A DNA stretch of 34,874 bases from Bryobacterales bacterium (GCA_022826925.1 JAJDTX010000090.1:1-34874); one strand, 5' to 3'. Shown: positions 24,478-32,956, counted from the stretch's first letter. The notes: generated from the sequence alone by a model not told the origin. Made by a program: numbers and translations.

Positions 24478-24493
24478 CTCCCGGCTGCGGGAG
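24478..24493 (+). repeat. Stem-loop after binding-protein copy 1
   Basis: CTCCCG-GCTG-CGGGAG, extendable by a G-T and a G-C pair at its base, begins 4 bases after the stop of copy 1. Such stems after a binding-protein gene often protect the upstream mRNA or partly stop transcription, so the binding protein is made in excess of the permeases. No T-run follows. Confidence 0.55.
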
Positions 24494-24559
24494 GCTACAC
24501 TCGCCCTCACATCGTTCGGCCTTGTCGGGGTTGCGCCAATCATGATGAGAGGCTGCCCG

Positions 24560-25681
24560 ATGACGGGAAGTCACGGAGACCGGAATGCACTCGCACACAG
24601 TGGGAGAAACGTCCTGCTGGCCTTGCTCCCACCCGCGCTGGCCATTTGGAGCGCCGGATGCACGACCGAGGGTATCACCGTGGTTTCTTGGGGCGGGTCG
24701 TACGAAGAGGCGTGTAGCAAGGCACTCTTTGAACCTTTCAGCGCCGAGACCGGCATCGAAGTTCTGGTCGAGGACTTTAACGGCGGGCTGGCACAGGTTC
24801 GCGCCCAAGTTGAGACGGGCAACGTCTATTGGGATGTCGTTGACCTAGAGATGGCGGACGTCGTCAAGGGATGCGATGAGGGCCTCCTTGAAGTCGTCGA
24901 CATTGACGAGTTCCCATCGGCGCCTGACGGCACTGCCGCACGCGACGACTACTTTGCAGGCACGTATTCAGAATGCGGCGGTGGCGGGCTATATGCCTCC
25001 GCCATCTTCGCCTACAACCACGAGACGTTTCCCAACAAGCAGCCATCCAAGCTCGAGGACTTCTTCGACCTTGCCAAGTTTCCAGGGCGCCGCGGCATGC
25101 GTCGGACGCCCGTTGCCAACCTCGAGCTGGCGCTGATGGCGGACGGCGTGCCTACCGACGACGTGTACGCCGCGTTGAGCACGCCCGAAGGAGTCGATCG
25201 CGCGTTCCGCAAACTCGATGCGATTAAGGCCGAAGTGGTCTGGTGGGAGACGGGCGCTCAGCCTCCGCAGATGCTCGCGGACCGAGAAGTCGTGATGAGC
25301 ACCGCATTTAACGGGCGCATATTCAATGCACAGGTGTTGGAAGGCCAGCCCTTTACGATCGTCTGGGACGGCCAAGTCCTAGACTACGGTCAGCTGGCTG
25401 TTGTTGCCGGGACTCCCAGACTCGAGGCAGCCAAGCAGTTCCTCTTGTTCGCGTCACGCGTAGAATCCATGGCGGCCATCGGGCGTTACATCGCATACAG
25501 CCCAACTCGGCGGTCAGGCATGAGTCTGATCAGCACGCATGCTGAAACGGGTGTCAATATGCGCCCACACATGCCAAGCGCTCCCGAGAACCTAGCTCGT
25601 GCCCTGCGAAACGACCCGGATTGGTGGTCGACCCATGCCGACGAGATGACGGAGCGATTCAGCGCATGGCTCGCCCGCTAA
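24560..25681 (+). CDS. potD-like: PotD-type periplasmic substrate-binding lipoprotein, copy 2
   Basis: A 373-residue paralogue of copy 1. The ATG at 24560 is chosen over the 24542 ATG because then GDR aligns at residues 6-8 and the lipobox Cys falls at 34 (SAGC), exactly as in copy 1; AGAGG lies 7 bases upstream. The mature chains differ at scattered positions. The clearest cluster of differences is about 143-167: copy 1 has VYYSTAYAYNRDSFTGERPS, copy 2 has LYASAIFAYNHETFPNKQPS. The two Cys residues matching 105 and 139 of copy 1 are kept. The cluster could alter ligand preference (inference). The last 16 bases overlap the permease gene start, giving tight coupling. Confidence 0.92.
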   Translation: MTGSHGDRNALAHSGRNVLLALLPPALAIWSAGCTTEGITVVSWGGSYEEACSKALFEPFSAETGIEVLVEDFNGGLAQVRAQVETGNVYWDVVDLEMADVVKGCDEGLLEVVDIDEFPSAPDGTAARDDYFAGTYSECGGGGLYASAIFAYNHETFPNKQPSKLEDFFDLAKFPGRRGMRRTPVANLELALMADGVPTDDVYAALSTPEGVDRAFRKLDAIKAEVVWWETGAQPPQMLADREVVMSTAFNGRIFNAQVLEGQPFTIVWDGQVLDYGQLAVVAGTPRLEAAKQFLLFASRVESMAAIGRYIAYSPTRRSGMSLISTHAETGVNMRPHMPSAPENLARALRNDPDWWSTHADEMTERFSAWLAR

Positions 25682-26862
25682 GCAGTGCCCGCTTCCGGGC
25701 GGCGGCACTCACCCTGCCGCTACTCGCGTTCGTGGGCGTGACGTTCATCGCTCCGCTCGGCTCAATGCTGGTCCGGAGCTTCTACGAACCTCACGTGGCC
25801 GACGCGCTGCCGCGGACGCTGGCGGCACTGCGAGCGTGGGACGGATCCTCGGTTCCGAGCGAGGACACGTTCCGGATTCTGGCAACCGAGCTCCGCCCGC
25901 TGGACCAACAGCGCAAGCTGGGCGGCGTCGCGACGCGCGTCAACCGCTTGGAAGGCGGAATGCGCAGCACGATCATGGACACGGCGCGCGCGCTGCGCGG
26001 TGCCGAGCCGGACTCCTGGCGCGAAGCCGTGATAGCTGCGGACCCAGCCTGGGGCGAAGAGGCGGCATGGCTCGCAGTGCGGCGCGCTGGCGAGCGCTAC
26101 ACAATCCGCCACTACCTGAACGCGCTCGACTTGGACAGGGATCCTTCGGGAAACATCGTTGCCCAGTCCCCGGAACGGCGGATCTACGTGCCACTGCTCC
26201 TGCGAACGCTTGGAGTCAGTCTCGCCATTACAGTCATCTGCCTGATCCTGGGCTATCCAGTCGCATACCTGATCGCAAACGCCTCTCCGGCCAAGTCGAA
26301 CCTGCTGCTGCTTCTGGTACTGGTGCCGTTCTGGACGTCGCTGCTGGTCCGGACCACGTCTTGGATCGTGCTTCTCCAGAACCAAGGCGTTGTCAATGAC
26401 CTGCTGGTCGCAGCCGGCGTCATCGGTGACGACGGCCGCCTCGCCCTCGTCTACAACATGGTCGGCACGCTCGTGGCCATGACCCAGGTCCTGCTGCCGT
26501 TCATGATCCTCCCGCTGTATGCGGTCATGCGCTCCATATCGCCCATGTATCTCCGGGCGGCATCGAGTCTCGGCGCGACATTCCTGCAGGGCTTCGTGCG
26601 CGTCTACTGGCCCCAATCGCTGCCAGGCGTCGCAGCCGGCTCGCTGCTGGTCTTCATACTGTCGATCGGTTACTACATCACTCCGGCCTTGGTGGGTGGG
26701 CGAACCGGGCAGCTGATCTCGAACATGATCGCGTACCACATGCAGGAGTCGTTGAATTGGGGACTTGCCGCGGCTCTTGGCGTGATCCTGCTGCTTGCCG
26801 TGATGTCGCTCTACCTCGTTTACAACCGGCTTGTGGGGATCGAACGCATGAGGTTGTCGTGA
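25666..26862 (+). CDS. potB-like: ABC importer permease, PotB type with long N-terminal insert
   Basis: A 398-residue inner-membrane permease. The first membrane helix is about 12-34 (LTLPLLAFVGVTFIAPLGSMLV). An unusually long hydrophilic stretch of about 140 residues follows (roughly 38-180), then the remaining helices (LGVSLAITVICLILGYPVAYLI, LLLLLVLVPFWTSLLV and others). The cytoplasmic EAA-like loop reads RAASSLGATFLQGF and contacts the ATPase. The start at the ATG at 25666 overlaps the stop of binding-protein copy 2 by 16 bases. Typical PotB is about 280-300 residues; the extra length is the periplasmic loop. Proteins with such a loop occur, to my recollection, in Alphaproteobacteria, which might indicate transfer of the operon, but this is only a suggestion. 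Confidence 0.92.
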   Translation: MARPLSSARFRAAALTLPLLAFVGVTFIAPLGSMLVRSFYEPHVADALPRTLAALRAWDGSSVPSEDTFRILATELRPLDQQRKLGGVATRVNRLEGGMRSTIMDTARALRGAEPDSWREAVIAADPAWGEEAAWLAVRRAGERYTIRHYLNALDLDRDPSGNIVAQSPERRIYVPLLLRTLGVSLAITVICLILGYPVAYLIANASPAKSNLLLLLVLVPFWTSLLVRTTSWIVLLQNQGVVNDLLVAAGVIGDDGRLALVYNMVGTLVAMTQVLLPFMILPLYAVMRSISPMYLRAASSLGATFLQGFVRVYWPQSLPGVAAGSLLVFILSIGYYITPALVGGRTGQLISNMIAYHMQESLNWGLAAALGVILLLAVMSLYLVYNRLVGIERMRLS

Positions 26863-27713
26863 TGAAGCACGCAACGGCGAGTTTCGAATTGGGCGAGCGC
26901 GTCACACGCGCGGTTCACTTGGCAGTCTGCGGAGCCGTGCTGGTGTTCTTGGTCGCGCCCATGCTGGTCGTGATTCCGCTCAGTTTCAATGCCGAGCCGT
27001 ACTTCACGTTCACCGAGGGCATGCTGCGGCTCGACTCGGACGCCTATTCGATGCGCTGGTACCGCAACGTTGTCGAGGACGCCGAATGGCGGCTCGCGCT
27101 GGTCAACAGCATCGTCATCGGCCTCGCGGCGACCGCCATCGCGACAACGCTCGGCGTCCTGGCAGCACTCGGCCTCGCGAATCCCGCAATGCCCGGACGC
27201 GGATTCGTCACCAGCCTGCTCATCTCGCCGATGGTCACGCCGATCATCATCTCGGCAGCGGGCATGTTCTTCTTCTACTCGAAGCTAGGAATCGCACAGA
27301 CACACCTCGGCGTGATCCTTGCCCACGCGGTCTTCGGCACGCCGTTCGTCGTCATTAGCGTGACCGCGACGCTCGTCGGGTTCGATCAAAACCTGGTCAG
27401 AGCGGGCGCGAGCCTCGGTGGCGGGCCGTTCCTCGTCTTCCGCCGGATTCAGCTGCCGCTGATCGCCCCCGGAGTGATGTCAGGCGCTCTGTTCGCATTC
27501 GCCGCCTCGTTCGACGAGGTCGTAGCCGTACTGTTCCTGGGCGGCCTGCAACAGCGGACCATTCCGCGCCAGATGTGGACCGGAATTCGCGAGGAGATAA
27601 GCCCGGAGATCCTAGCGGTCGCTACGTTCTTGGTCGTGCTGGCGCTACTGCTCCTCGGAACTGTGGAATGGCTGCGCGGCAGGGCGAGCGCCAAGCCCGG
27701 CGAGGCGGACTGA
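26862..27713 (+). CDS. potC-like: ABC importer permease, PotC type
   Basis: A 283-residue permease that pairs with the PotB-like protein. Membrane helices begin near 22 (AVHLAVCGAVLVFLVAPMLV) and continue through VNSIVIGLAATAIATTLGVL, SLLISPMVTPIIISAAGMFF and the final LAVATFLVVLALLLLG stretch. The EAA-like loop RAGASLGGGPFLVFRRIQLP is the ATPase contact. The ATG at 26862 overlaps the preceding stop by one base (TGATG), so the permeases are coupled. The operon ends here, and the next gene starts 330 bases later. Length is usual for the family. Confidence 0.92.
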   Translation: MKHATASFELGERVTRAVHLAVCGAVLVFLVAPMLVVIPLSFNAEPYFTFTEGMLRLDSDAYSMRWYRNVVEDAEWRLALVNSIVIGLAATAIATTLGVLAALGLANPAMPGRGFVTSLLISPMVTPIIISAAGMFFFYSKLGIAQTHLGVILAHAVFGTPFVVISVTATLVGFDQNLVRAGASLGGGPFLVFRRIQLPLIAPGVMSGALFAFAASFDEVVAVLFLGGLQQRTIPRQMWTGIREEISPEILAVATFLVVLALLLLGTVEWLRGRASAKPGEAD

Positions 27714-28015
27714 TCCCCGGCGGGGAGGGAGCAAACACGGCGGCGCCGGCCTTGCCGGGACGCCCTTCCAACGCCCTCGTCAAATCGGACATGCCTCACA
27801 CAGACGCCCGCGTGTCTTGCGCCACTGGTCTCTCCCGCACAACAGGCGGTCCAGTGGCCCACGCGTGAGGACTCGCTGCTGCAACGACAGTGGCAACCAG
27901 GGACCGCTTCCCATCCAGCATGCGGAGCCCAATCCGCTCTCGCCAGCACCACGCCAACCGAGCCCTCTGTGCAACTGCGCGTGATCGTGCGGCTTCGAGT
28001 TGATGTCAGAATACG
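27714..28015. other. Intergenic region with two weak stem-loops
   Basis: This stretch lies between the ABC operon and the MNT/HEPN pair. CCGGC-CTT-GCCGG (27746-27758) is a small possible terminator of the ABC operon. An 8-base inverted repeat, GCCACTGG (27821-27828) with CCAGTGGC (27851-27858), has a 22-base loop. No coding sequence is convincing, and open frames here have no family resemblance. Confidence 0.4.
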
Positions 28016-28050
28016 AATGATATATACTATTAGGGAGGTCATAATGATAT
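28016..28050 (+). promoter_or_regulatory. AT-rich promoter and repeat ahead of the MNT/HEPN pair
   Basis: In this AT-rich patch TATACT (28023-28028) is a good -10 candidate. The octamer AATGATAT occurs twice in direct orientation (28016-28023 and 28043-28050), 27 bases apart. GGGAGG (28033-28038) is the ribosome binding site of the next gene, 5 bases before its ATG. Initiation about 7 bases after the -10 would give a leader of roughly 9 bases. The fused RHH domain of the next protein could bind here for autoregulation (inference). Confidence 0.42.
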
Positions 28051-28628
28051 CACAGACCGGGCAGCCGAAGTCGGGTCGCTTTGTCCTCCGAATGCCGTCA
28101 GAGCTGCACACGGCGCTGGACGATGCCGCGCGGTCGAGTGGGCTCTCGCTCAATACCTATTGTGTTCGGCATCTTGCGACTGCAGGGCTCGGAATCGTCG
28201 GTGACAAGGACGTCACATCCCTCGTCGGCCGCGCCCACGCGGTGGTCGGCAATGCACTCTCTGGGATCGTTCTACACGGTTCTTGGATCCGCGGAGAAGC
28301 CACCCCCAGTTCCGATGTCGACGCCCTGATCGTTGTTGACAGCAGCGTCGTGTTGAACCGAGCCTTGTATCGCGCATGGGATGCCGCGCCAATCGTCACG
28401 TGGCGCGGCCACCGCTTGGATCCGCACTTCGTGCACTTGCTGGAAGACGGGGAATTCAGCGGCTTGTGGGCGGAGGTCGCGCTCGACGGGATGGTGTTGC
28501 TAGACCGCGATTGGAAGCTGTCGTCGCATTTGGCGCGTGTCCGGCGCGCCGTTGCCGCCGGACGCGTGGTACGTCGGGTAGTTCACGGACACCCCTATTG
28601 GAAGGAGGCCGCCCAAGATGCGGAATAG
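28044..28628 (+). CDS. MNT-type nucleotidyltransferase with N-terminal ribbon-helix-helix domain (antitoxin)
   Basis: A 194-residue protein with two parts. Residues 11-47 (RFVLRMPSELHTALDDAAR then GLSLNTYCVRHLA) are a HicB/Arc-like ribbon-helix-helix, a DNA-binding fold. From about 55 on it is a minimal nucleotidyltransferase: LHGSWIRGEATPSSDVDALIVVD carries the GS at 79-80 and the D-x-D at 91 and 93. Stand-alone MNT proteins act as antitoxins of HEPN toxins by AMPylating them, which is known for HepT/MntA. The start at 28044 is favoured because GGGAGG lies 5 bases upstream; the open frame extends to 27969. Its last 11 bases overlap the next gene, as expected for an antitoxin-toxin pair. DNA-binding autoregulation is inferred from the fusion. 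Confidence 0.85.
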   Translation: MISQTGQPKSGRFVLRMPSELHTALDDAARSSGLSLNTYCVRHLATAGLGIVGDKDVTSLVGRAHAVVGNALSGIVLHGSWIRGEATPSSDVDALIVVDSSVVLNRALYRAWDAAPIVTWRGHRLDPHFVHLLEDGEFSGLWAEVALDGMVLLDRDWKLSSHLARVRRAVAAGRVVRRVVHGHPYWKEAAQDAE

Positions 28629-29040
28629 CACCCTCGCTGCAGACTATGTCAAGCGCGCCGCGGCTCGGCTGCATGCGGTCGATGTCTTGTTCGAGGCCGG
28701 CAGCTGGGCCGACGTGGTTCGTGAATCGCAGGAGGTTGTAGAGCTCGCCCTGAAAGGGTTGCTCCGCGCTGCAGGCGTTGACCCGCCGCGCGTGCACGAC
28801 GTAGGCGACGTCCTGAAGGCAGAGCGCAGTCGAATGCCTTCCAGCCTGGCCAGTGAAGTCGACCAGTTGGCGGCCGCTTCAAGGGCCCTTAGGCGCGACC
28901 GAGAACTCGCGTTTTATGGCGCCGAAGACCTGACACCATCGGACTTTTACCGGGAGGATGACGCCAAGGAAGCGCGTGCTGCAGCACGACTCGTTGTAGA
29001 TCGAGTACGCCGGCACGTGCTTCCTGAACCGCCCGATTAG
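28618..29040 (+). CDS. HEPN domain protein (probable toxin of the MNT/HEPN pair)
   Basis: A 140-residue HEPN protein. Its helices show VVRESQEVVELALKGLLRAAG followed by PPRVHDVGDVL, which is the classic HEPN core, and FYGAEDLTPSDFYREDDAKEA at the far end, typical of the archaeal/bacterial PF05168 group. The RNase R-x4-6-H motif is not at its usual place; an R-x5-H near residues 13-19 is in the first helix and may be accidental. A different active site or a non-RNase role is therefore possible. It begins 11 bases before the end of the MNT gene, indicating coupled translation. No signal peptide or membrane segment is seen. Confidence 0.82.
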   Translation: MRNSTLAADYVKRAAARLHAVDVLFEAGSWADVVRESQEVVELALKGLLRAAGVDPPRVHDVGDVLKAERSRMPSSLASEVDQLAAASRALRRDRELAFYGAEDLTPSDFYREDDAKEARAAARLVVDRVRRHVLPEPPD

Positions 29041-29134
29041 ATCGCTAGCGTGCCGACTGGCGGCCCGTTTGAGACATCTGGTGTTTGGCCCCGGTGCTGC
29101 GGGCAGCGGCGCCGACGGCTGCTGATTTCAGAGT

Positions 29135-32100
29135 CTAGGGCCTACTGCGATTGGGACCCCATTGGGTTGCCTCGAGAAAGGCCAGCAAGTCAGCTAGTTG
29201 CCCTGTGCTCAGCTGGTCGTCGAGCCCGGCAGGCATCACCGAGACTGTTCCGGGCCGTACCTCTTCGACACTGGCCCGTGGGATTCGCACCTGCTCGTCC
29301 GCGCTCACGGCCAGCAGCAGATGCGTTTCGCTCTCCTCGATGGGCACACCGTTGATACTCTCTCCGTTCGCCACTGCCACGATGGGCTCGTAGCTCCGCA
29401 CGAAACTCAAGCTGGGAAAGACAATCGCCTCAAGCAAGTCCCGGCGCTCGCGGATTTCTCCGATTCGCGTCAAGTCCGGTCCGATCTGGCCGCCATCGTA
29501 GCCAATGGTGTGACAGGACAGGCAGGCGGTCTCGCTGCTATTGAAGACCGCCTGGCCTCGCACGACGTCACCTTGGGGCAGCTCCGCAAGCAGTCCGTCA
29601 AGCTTGGCCTGCTGTTCCTCCAAGCCTGACACCCCGCCCTCGATCAGCGCATCGAATGCTGCGCGCACATCGGGTTGGTAGCCTTCGACTGCGGTCCGGA
29701 GGATGTCGGCGCGCAGGTTGGCCAGCCCGTTGGCCTGCGACAGACCGTTCAGAAGACGGATTCCGAGTGCAGAGTCCTGCGATTGGCCGAAGGCCTCCAC
29801 GAGCCGCGGCAGCTCCATCGGACCGATTTCGGGCAGCAGGTCGGCCAGCTCGGTGAGTTGGTCGTCTGCGAGCGGCACGGTGGCGAGCACCCTGGCCGCC
29901 GCCGCCCTCGAATCGACCGGCTGGTCTGGCAGGATCTGACTGCGGGCCACTCCGAACAGCTGCGCATCGAGCGCGTCGAGCGACACTCGTCCGGCATCCA
30001 ACGCCTGGACTCGCAATCTGGGCTCGATACTCTCGTCACGGGCAACCACAAGCAACGAACGGTCCAATCCCGGCAGGCCTTGCTCCGGCCGGGGCAAACT
30101 GCGCGCAGCACGCAAGGCGGCATCGCGCGTCGGTTCCCGCTCGAGAGCGTGGGAGATCGCATCGGCCCAGCCCTCTGGCGCGGCTTCCACGGGCGCGGAC
30201 GCCATGGCCTCCAGCACCGTCGCCTTGGCGGTCTCGGAGGCACTTCCCCGCACCGTCCGGGCCAGCAACTCTTGGACGGCTTCATTGCCGGAGAATCGGC
30301 GAAGCTGCTGCAGCACCTCCTCGGCGTTCGATCCCTTCAAGCCGCCAATGAGGCGTCCCAAGTAGCCGGCCAAGTGGCCGCCCCACTCAGGGTGGCGCGA
30401 AGCGATCCAGCGGGCGGCGTCAGCCACCGGCGCGCTCTCCGAATCCAGCCTCGACAGCACTTGGCCGGGACCCAGAGCCGGCGGACGCATCTGATCCAGC
30501 GCAATCATTGCGGCTCGCCGTGTTCTCGCTGACGAAGATTGCAATCCCGGTCGCGTGCTGCGGGCATCGGCGATCTCGATAAGCGCGTAGATCAGCGAAT
30601 GCGTCAGCACCTCGCCCTCCGTCAGAGCAGTCGCATCCAAGAGCGGACCCACAGCGGCCGGGTCCGCGATGCGCCCCAAGGCTTCTGCCGCGACGCGCTT
30701 GACTGCGTCGGACGGATCGTGCAGGAGCTGCACGGCCTCTGCGACCGCCTTGCCATCACGGTGCAGCGCTACCGAATGCAGCGCCGCCTGCCGCACGCCT
30801 GCTTGCTCGTCGGACAGCGCCGCGCGCACTGCCGAGCGCGCCTTGTCGGTCTCAACGCGGGTCAGAGCCCACACGGCGTTGCGCCGTGTGTCGGCAGACG
30901 GGCTGTCCGCCAAGGCGTCCTTGAGTGCGTCGACCGCTTCGTCTGTGGCTAGGGCAGCCAAGGCCCTGCTGCGCACGGCCGGGCGCGGGTCGTCGAGCAA
31001 TCGGACGAGCGAACCCGGTGTGGCCGTCTGCCAATCGAGCGACTGCCCCAGCGGATCCTCGGGCGGGACCGCGCCTTTCTTGCGAACGCGGTAAATGGCA
31101 CCGAGCAGGTCGGGCTTGGGCAACTGCGCGGTTGGGCAGCAGAGCTTGTACCAAGCTCCTGTATCGACCACCAGCAGGCTGCCGTCGGCGTCCTCCATCA
31201 CGTCGGTTGGATGAAAGTCGCGGCTCTCCGACACTAGGAAATCAGCGTCTTCGGTCTTGAACGTCGCGCCATGCGGCACAAGCCTGTGGGATGAGACCTT
31301 GCGCAGGTTGAACGCTGTCACGAACAGCCGGCCCCGGTAGTCCTCGCCGAAGACATCCGACTCGTAGCGCTCCAGTCCGACCGTGGCAGCGCCTCCCATG
31401 TGGGTCATGATCGACAGGTAGCCGCCGGTCATCGGGTGGCTGTCGGTCACGCCGTTTGCCTTGCCGTACACTCCCCCGTATACGGCGTGCAGAACGCCGT
31501 CGCGCTTGCCGAGCTGCGGGTGGATCAAGAAGGTCGACGTCAGCAGCCTCTCGCCTTGCGGCGTGAAGGCCACCTCGACCGGATTGTCCATGCCGCCAGT
31601 CAGGACGTGCTCGACCGGCCCTCCTTCGACTCGTCGGCGGAAGATGTGCGCCGCTCGGGTCACGAGCGGTTCCCGCCCGGGGCGCTCATAGGTCTGTTCC
31701 GCAAACGCGCCCTTCGTCCAGTAGATCCGGCCGTCGAGACCGAGGTACGGCCCGTGCAGGTCATTGGCGCAATTGGTCAGGGTCTTGGCATCAAACCATT
31801 CCACCCGCTCGTCCGCTACGCCGTCGCCGTCGGTGTCGGTGAGCTTCCAGATGCTTGGCGGTGCGGTCACGTAAACCGAGCCATCGTGCCAGAGCACGCC
31901 TTCGGGAAGCATCATCTTGTCTGCGAAGACGGTGCGCGTGTCGTAGAGGCCATCGCCATCGGTATCCTCCAAGCGAAGGATGCTGTGGGGGCGCTCCGCG
32001 AGTTGCTGCTGCACCGGGTCGTTCGATCCCGACGACTCGGCCACGTACAGCCGGCCTTGGTCGTCCATGTCCACGATCATCGGGCGCTCGACTAGCGGCG

Positions 32101-32227
32101 GGCCGGCTGCCAGCTCGATCTCGAAACCCTCCGGCACTGTGATCCGATCGATTGGATCCGTGCCGGATTGGCCACAGCCGACGAGTGTCGCGGCAACTAG
32201 AAACGGGAGAATGGCGCGGGTTTGCAC
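29135..32227 (-). CDS. PVC-type lipoprotein with propeller, HEAT repeats and heme-binding CxxCH domain
   Basis: A 1030-residue protein of the membrane-bound dehydrogenase (TIGR02604) and heme-binding (TIGR02603) type. The lipobox ends at Cys18 (LVGC). A six-bladed-type propeller domain of about 370 residues follows (VPEGFEIELAAGPPLVERPM, DTDGDGLYDTRTVFAD, HPTDVMEDADGSLLVVDTG). HEAT-like repeats cover about 400-650 (PRPAVRSRALAALATDEAVD, SDAVKRVAAEALGRIADPAA). The C-terminus has CLSCH at 902-906, one heme-c site. The start is a GTG at 32227 with GAGG 7 bases upstream. This start is confirmed by the truncated paralogue at 33464-33556, which keeps the same GTG and ribosome binding site. It stands alone on the minus strand. 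The activity is unknown; oxidation of a sugar or alcohol with transfer to the heme is plausible. Confidence 0.93.
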   Translation of the reverse strand: MQTRAILPFLVAATLVGCGQSGTDPIDRITVPEGFEIELAAGPPLVERPMIVDMDDQGRLYVAESSGSNDPVQQQLAERPHSILRLEDTDGDGLYDTRTVFADKMMLPEGVLWHDGSVYVTAPPSIWKLTDTDGDGVADERVEWFDAKTLTNCANDLHGPYLGLDGRIYWTKGAFAEQTYERPGREPLVTRAAHIFRRRVEGGPVEHVLTGGMDNPVEVAFTPQGERLLTSTFLIHPQLGKRDGVLHAVYGGVYGKANGVTDSHPMTGGYLSIMTHMGGAATVGLERYESDVFGEDYRGRLFVTAFNLRKVSSHRLVPHGATFKTEDADFLVSESRDFHPTDVMEDADGSLLVVDTGAWYKLCCPTAQLPKPDLLGAIYRVRKKGAVPPEDPLGQSLDWQTATPGSLVRLLDDPRPAVRSRALAALATDEAVDALKDALADSPSADTRRNAVWALTRVETDKARSAVRAALSDEQAGVRQAALHSVALHRDGKAVAEAVQLLHDPSDAVKRVAAEALGRIADPAAVGPLLDATALTEGEVLTHSLIYALIEIADARSTRPGLQSSSARTRRAAMIALDQMRPPALGPGQVLSRLDSESAPVADAARWIASRHPEWGGHLAGYLGRLIGGLKGSNAEEVLQQLRRFSGNEAVQELLARTVRGSASETAKATVLEAMASAPVEAAPEGWADAISHALEREPTRDAALRAARSLPRPEQGLPGLDRSLLVVARDESIEPRLRVQALDAGRVSLDALDAQLFGVARSQILPDQPVDSRAAAARVLATVPLADDQLTELADLLPEIGPMELPRLVEAFGQSQDSALGIRLLNGLSQANGLANLRADILRTAVEGYQPDVRAAFDALIEGGVSGLEEQQAKLDGLLAELPQGDVVRGQAVFNSSETACLSCHTIGYDGGQIGPDLTRIGEIRERRDLLEAIVFPSLSFVRSYEPIVAVANGESINGVPIEESETHLLLAVSADEQVRIPRASVEEVRPGTVSVMPAGLDDQLSTGQLADLLAFLEATQWGPNRSRP

Positions 32228-32385
32228 AGTCTGGCCTCAGCGGACGGGACGTAACCGCGAGCTTTCCAACGCTACGCCTCGTCGGCGACTATCCTACCGC
32301 CTCGCCTGCACACCCAGCGGGCAGATTTCCCAGCAGCGATGCCCCAAGGCACGCCTTCACCAAGTGCGGCGAGAAGCACGCGGGG
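32228..32385 (-). promoter_or_regulatory. Leader of the PVC-type gene, copy A of a duplicated block
   Basis: This upstream region is closely similar to 33557-33718, in front of a truncated copy of the same gene. Shared blocks on the plus strand include GACGGGACGTAACCGCGAG-like, GGCGACTATCC and CAGCAGCGATG. The GAGG ribosome binding site is kept in both. A stem of CCGCT/GGCGG in copy A appears as CCGCC/GGCGG in copy B, consistent with a conserved hairpin, but one change is weak evidence. No promoter elements can be named with certainty. Confidence 0.5.
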
Positions 32386-32394
32386 AGGGCGAGA

Positions 32395-32410
32395 CGGCGG
32401 CGTGCCGCCG
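32395..32410 (-). terminator. GC-rich stem-loop after the receptor 3 remnant
   Basis: CGGCGGC-GT-GCCGCCG is a perfect 16-base dyad located 20 bases beyond the stop of the receptor remnant. It probably was the terminator of the lost receptor gene, like the hairpin after receptor 2. No T-run follows. Confidence 0.55.
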
Positions 32411-32429
32411 CCTCGCTGTCTGAACTCGA

Positions 32430-32584
32430 TCAGAAGGCCAAGCGCAAGCCCATCCGGAACACGCGCTGGTCAAGTCCCTCGCGCCCGGTATTCGCCACGT
32501 TGTTGACGACACCGAAACCGCCGCTGGCAATGTTGGAGTTCGGGTTGGCGAAGTGCGGCGTGCTCGACGAGGTGAGGTCGTGGA
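32430..32584 (-). pseudogene. TonB-dependent receptor 3, C-terminal remnant
   Basis: Reading the minus strand to the TGA at 32430-32432 gives PHFANPNSNIASGGFGVVNN and then a terminal stretch ending VFRMGLRLAF. This is the typical end of Acidobacteriota TonB receptors, comparable with FRNPNGSVANRNFG and MGLKFVF of receptor 2. Only about 50 codons remain. The frame runs straight into the HigA-like gene, whose TAA is at 32585-32587, so the break lies at or close to this junction. No start codon is present; this is gene debris. Confidence 0.8.
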
Positions 32585-32956
32585 TTAGATGAGATCATCG
32601 ACCGATACGCTGAGCGCAGTCGCAATGCGCTTCATAGCGTTGACTGAACCGGGCTTCCTGCCATTCTCAATGTCTGACAAATAGGAGGCCGCGATCCCAG
32701 CGGTCGCCGCAAGCTCGCCTGCTTTCCTGCCACGGTACGTGCGCCAGACGCGCACAGGGTTCTCTCCGGACGCGATGCGCTTGACCAGGTCGAAAGGCAC
32801 GAGTTCTTGGTCAGGATCTTCCAAGGCTCGCTGCATGAGTGCAGCATCCATGGCATCCTCCTCCACGGCGTTTCGCAGTGCGTCGTACTCGACTCGCGGA
32901 ACCACTGCGTATTCTTCTCCGCCAAGTGTGATGATTTGCGGGTCGGAAATTGTCAT
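32585..32956 (-). CDS. higA-like: HigA-like XRE-family antitoxin
   Basis: A 123-residue antitoxin. Residues 72-123 are a Cro/C1-type helix-turn-helix (GELAATAGIAASYLSDIENG, then VNAMKRIATALSVSVDDLI). The N-terminal half (VVPRVEYDALRNAVEEDAMD and onwards) is a helical region common to antitoxins partnered with RelE-like toxins. It would bind the toxin and repress the operon. Its ATG at 32956 overlaps the toxin stop by 4 bases. The toxin gene is upstream, which is the higBA-type order and the reverse of most toxin-antitoxin loci. Confidence 0.88.
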   Translation of the reverse strand: MTISDPQIITLGGEEYAVVPRVEYDALRNAVEEDAMDAALMQRALEDPDQELVPFDLVKRIASGENPVRVWRTYRGRKAGELAATAGIAASYLSDIENGRKPGSVNAMKRIATALSVSVDDLI

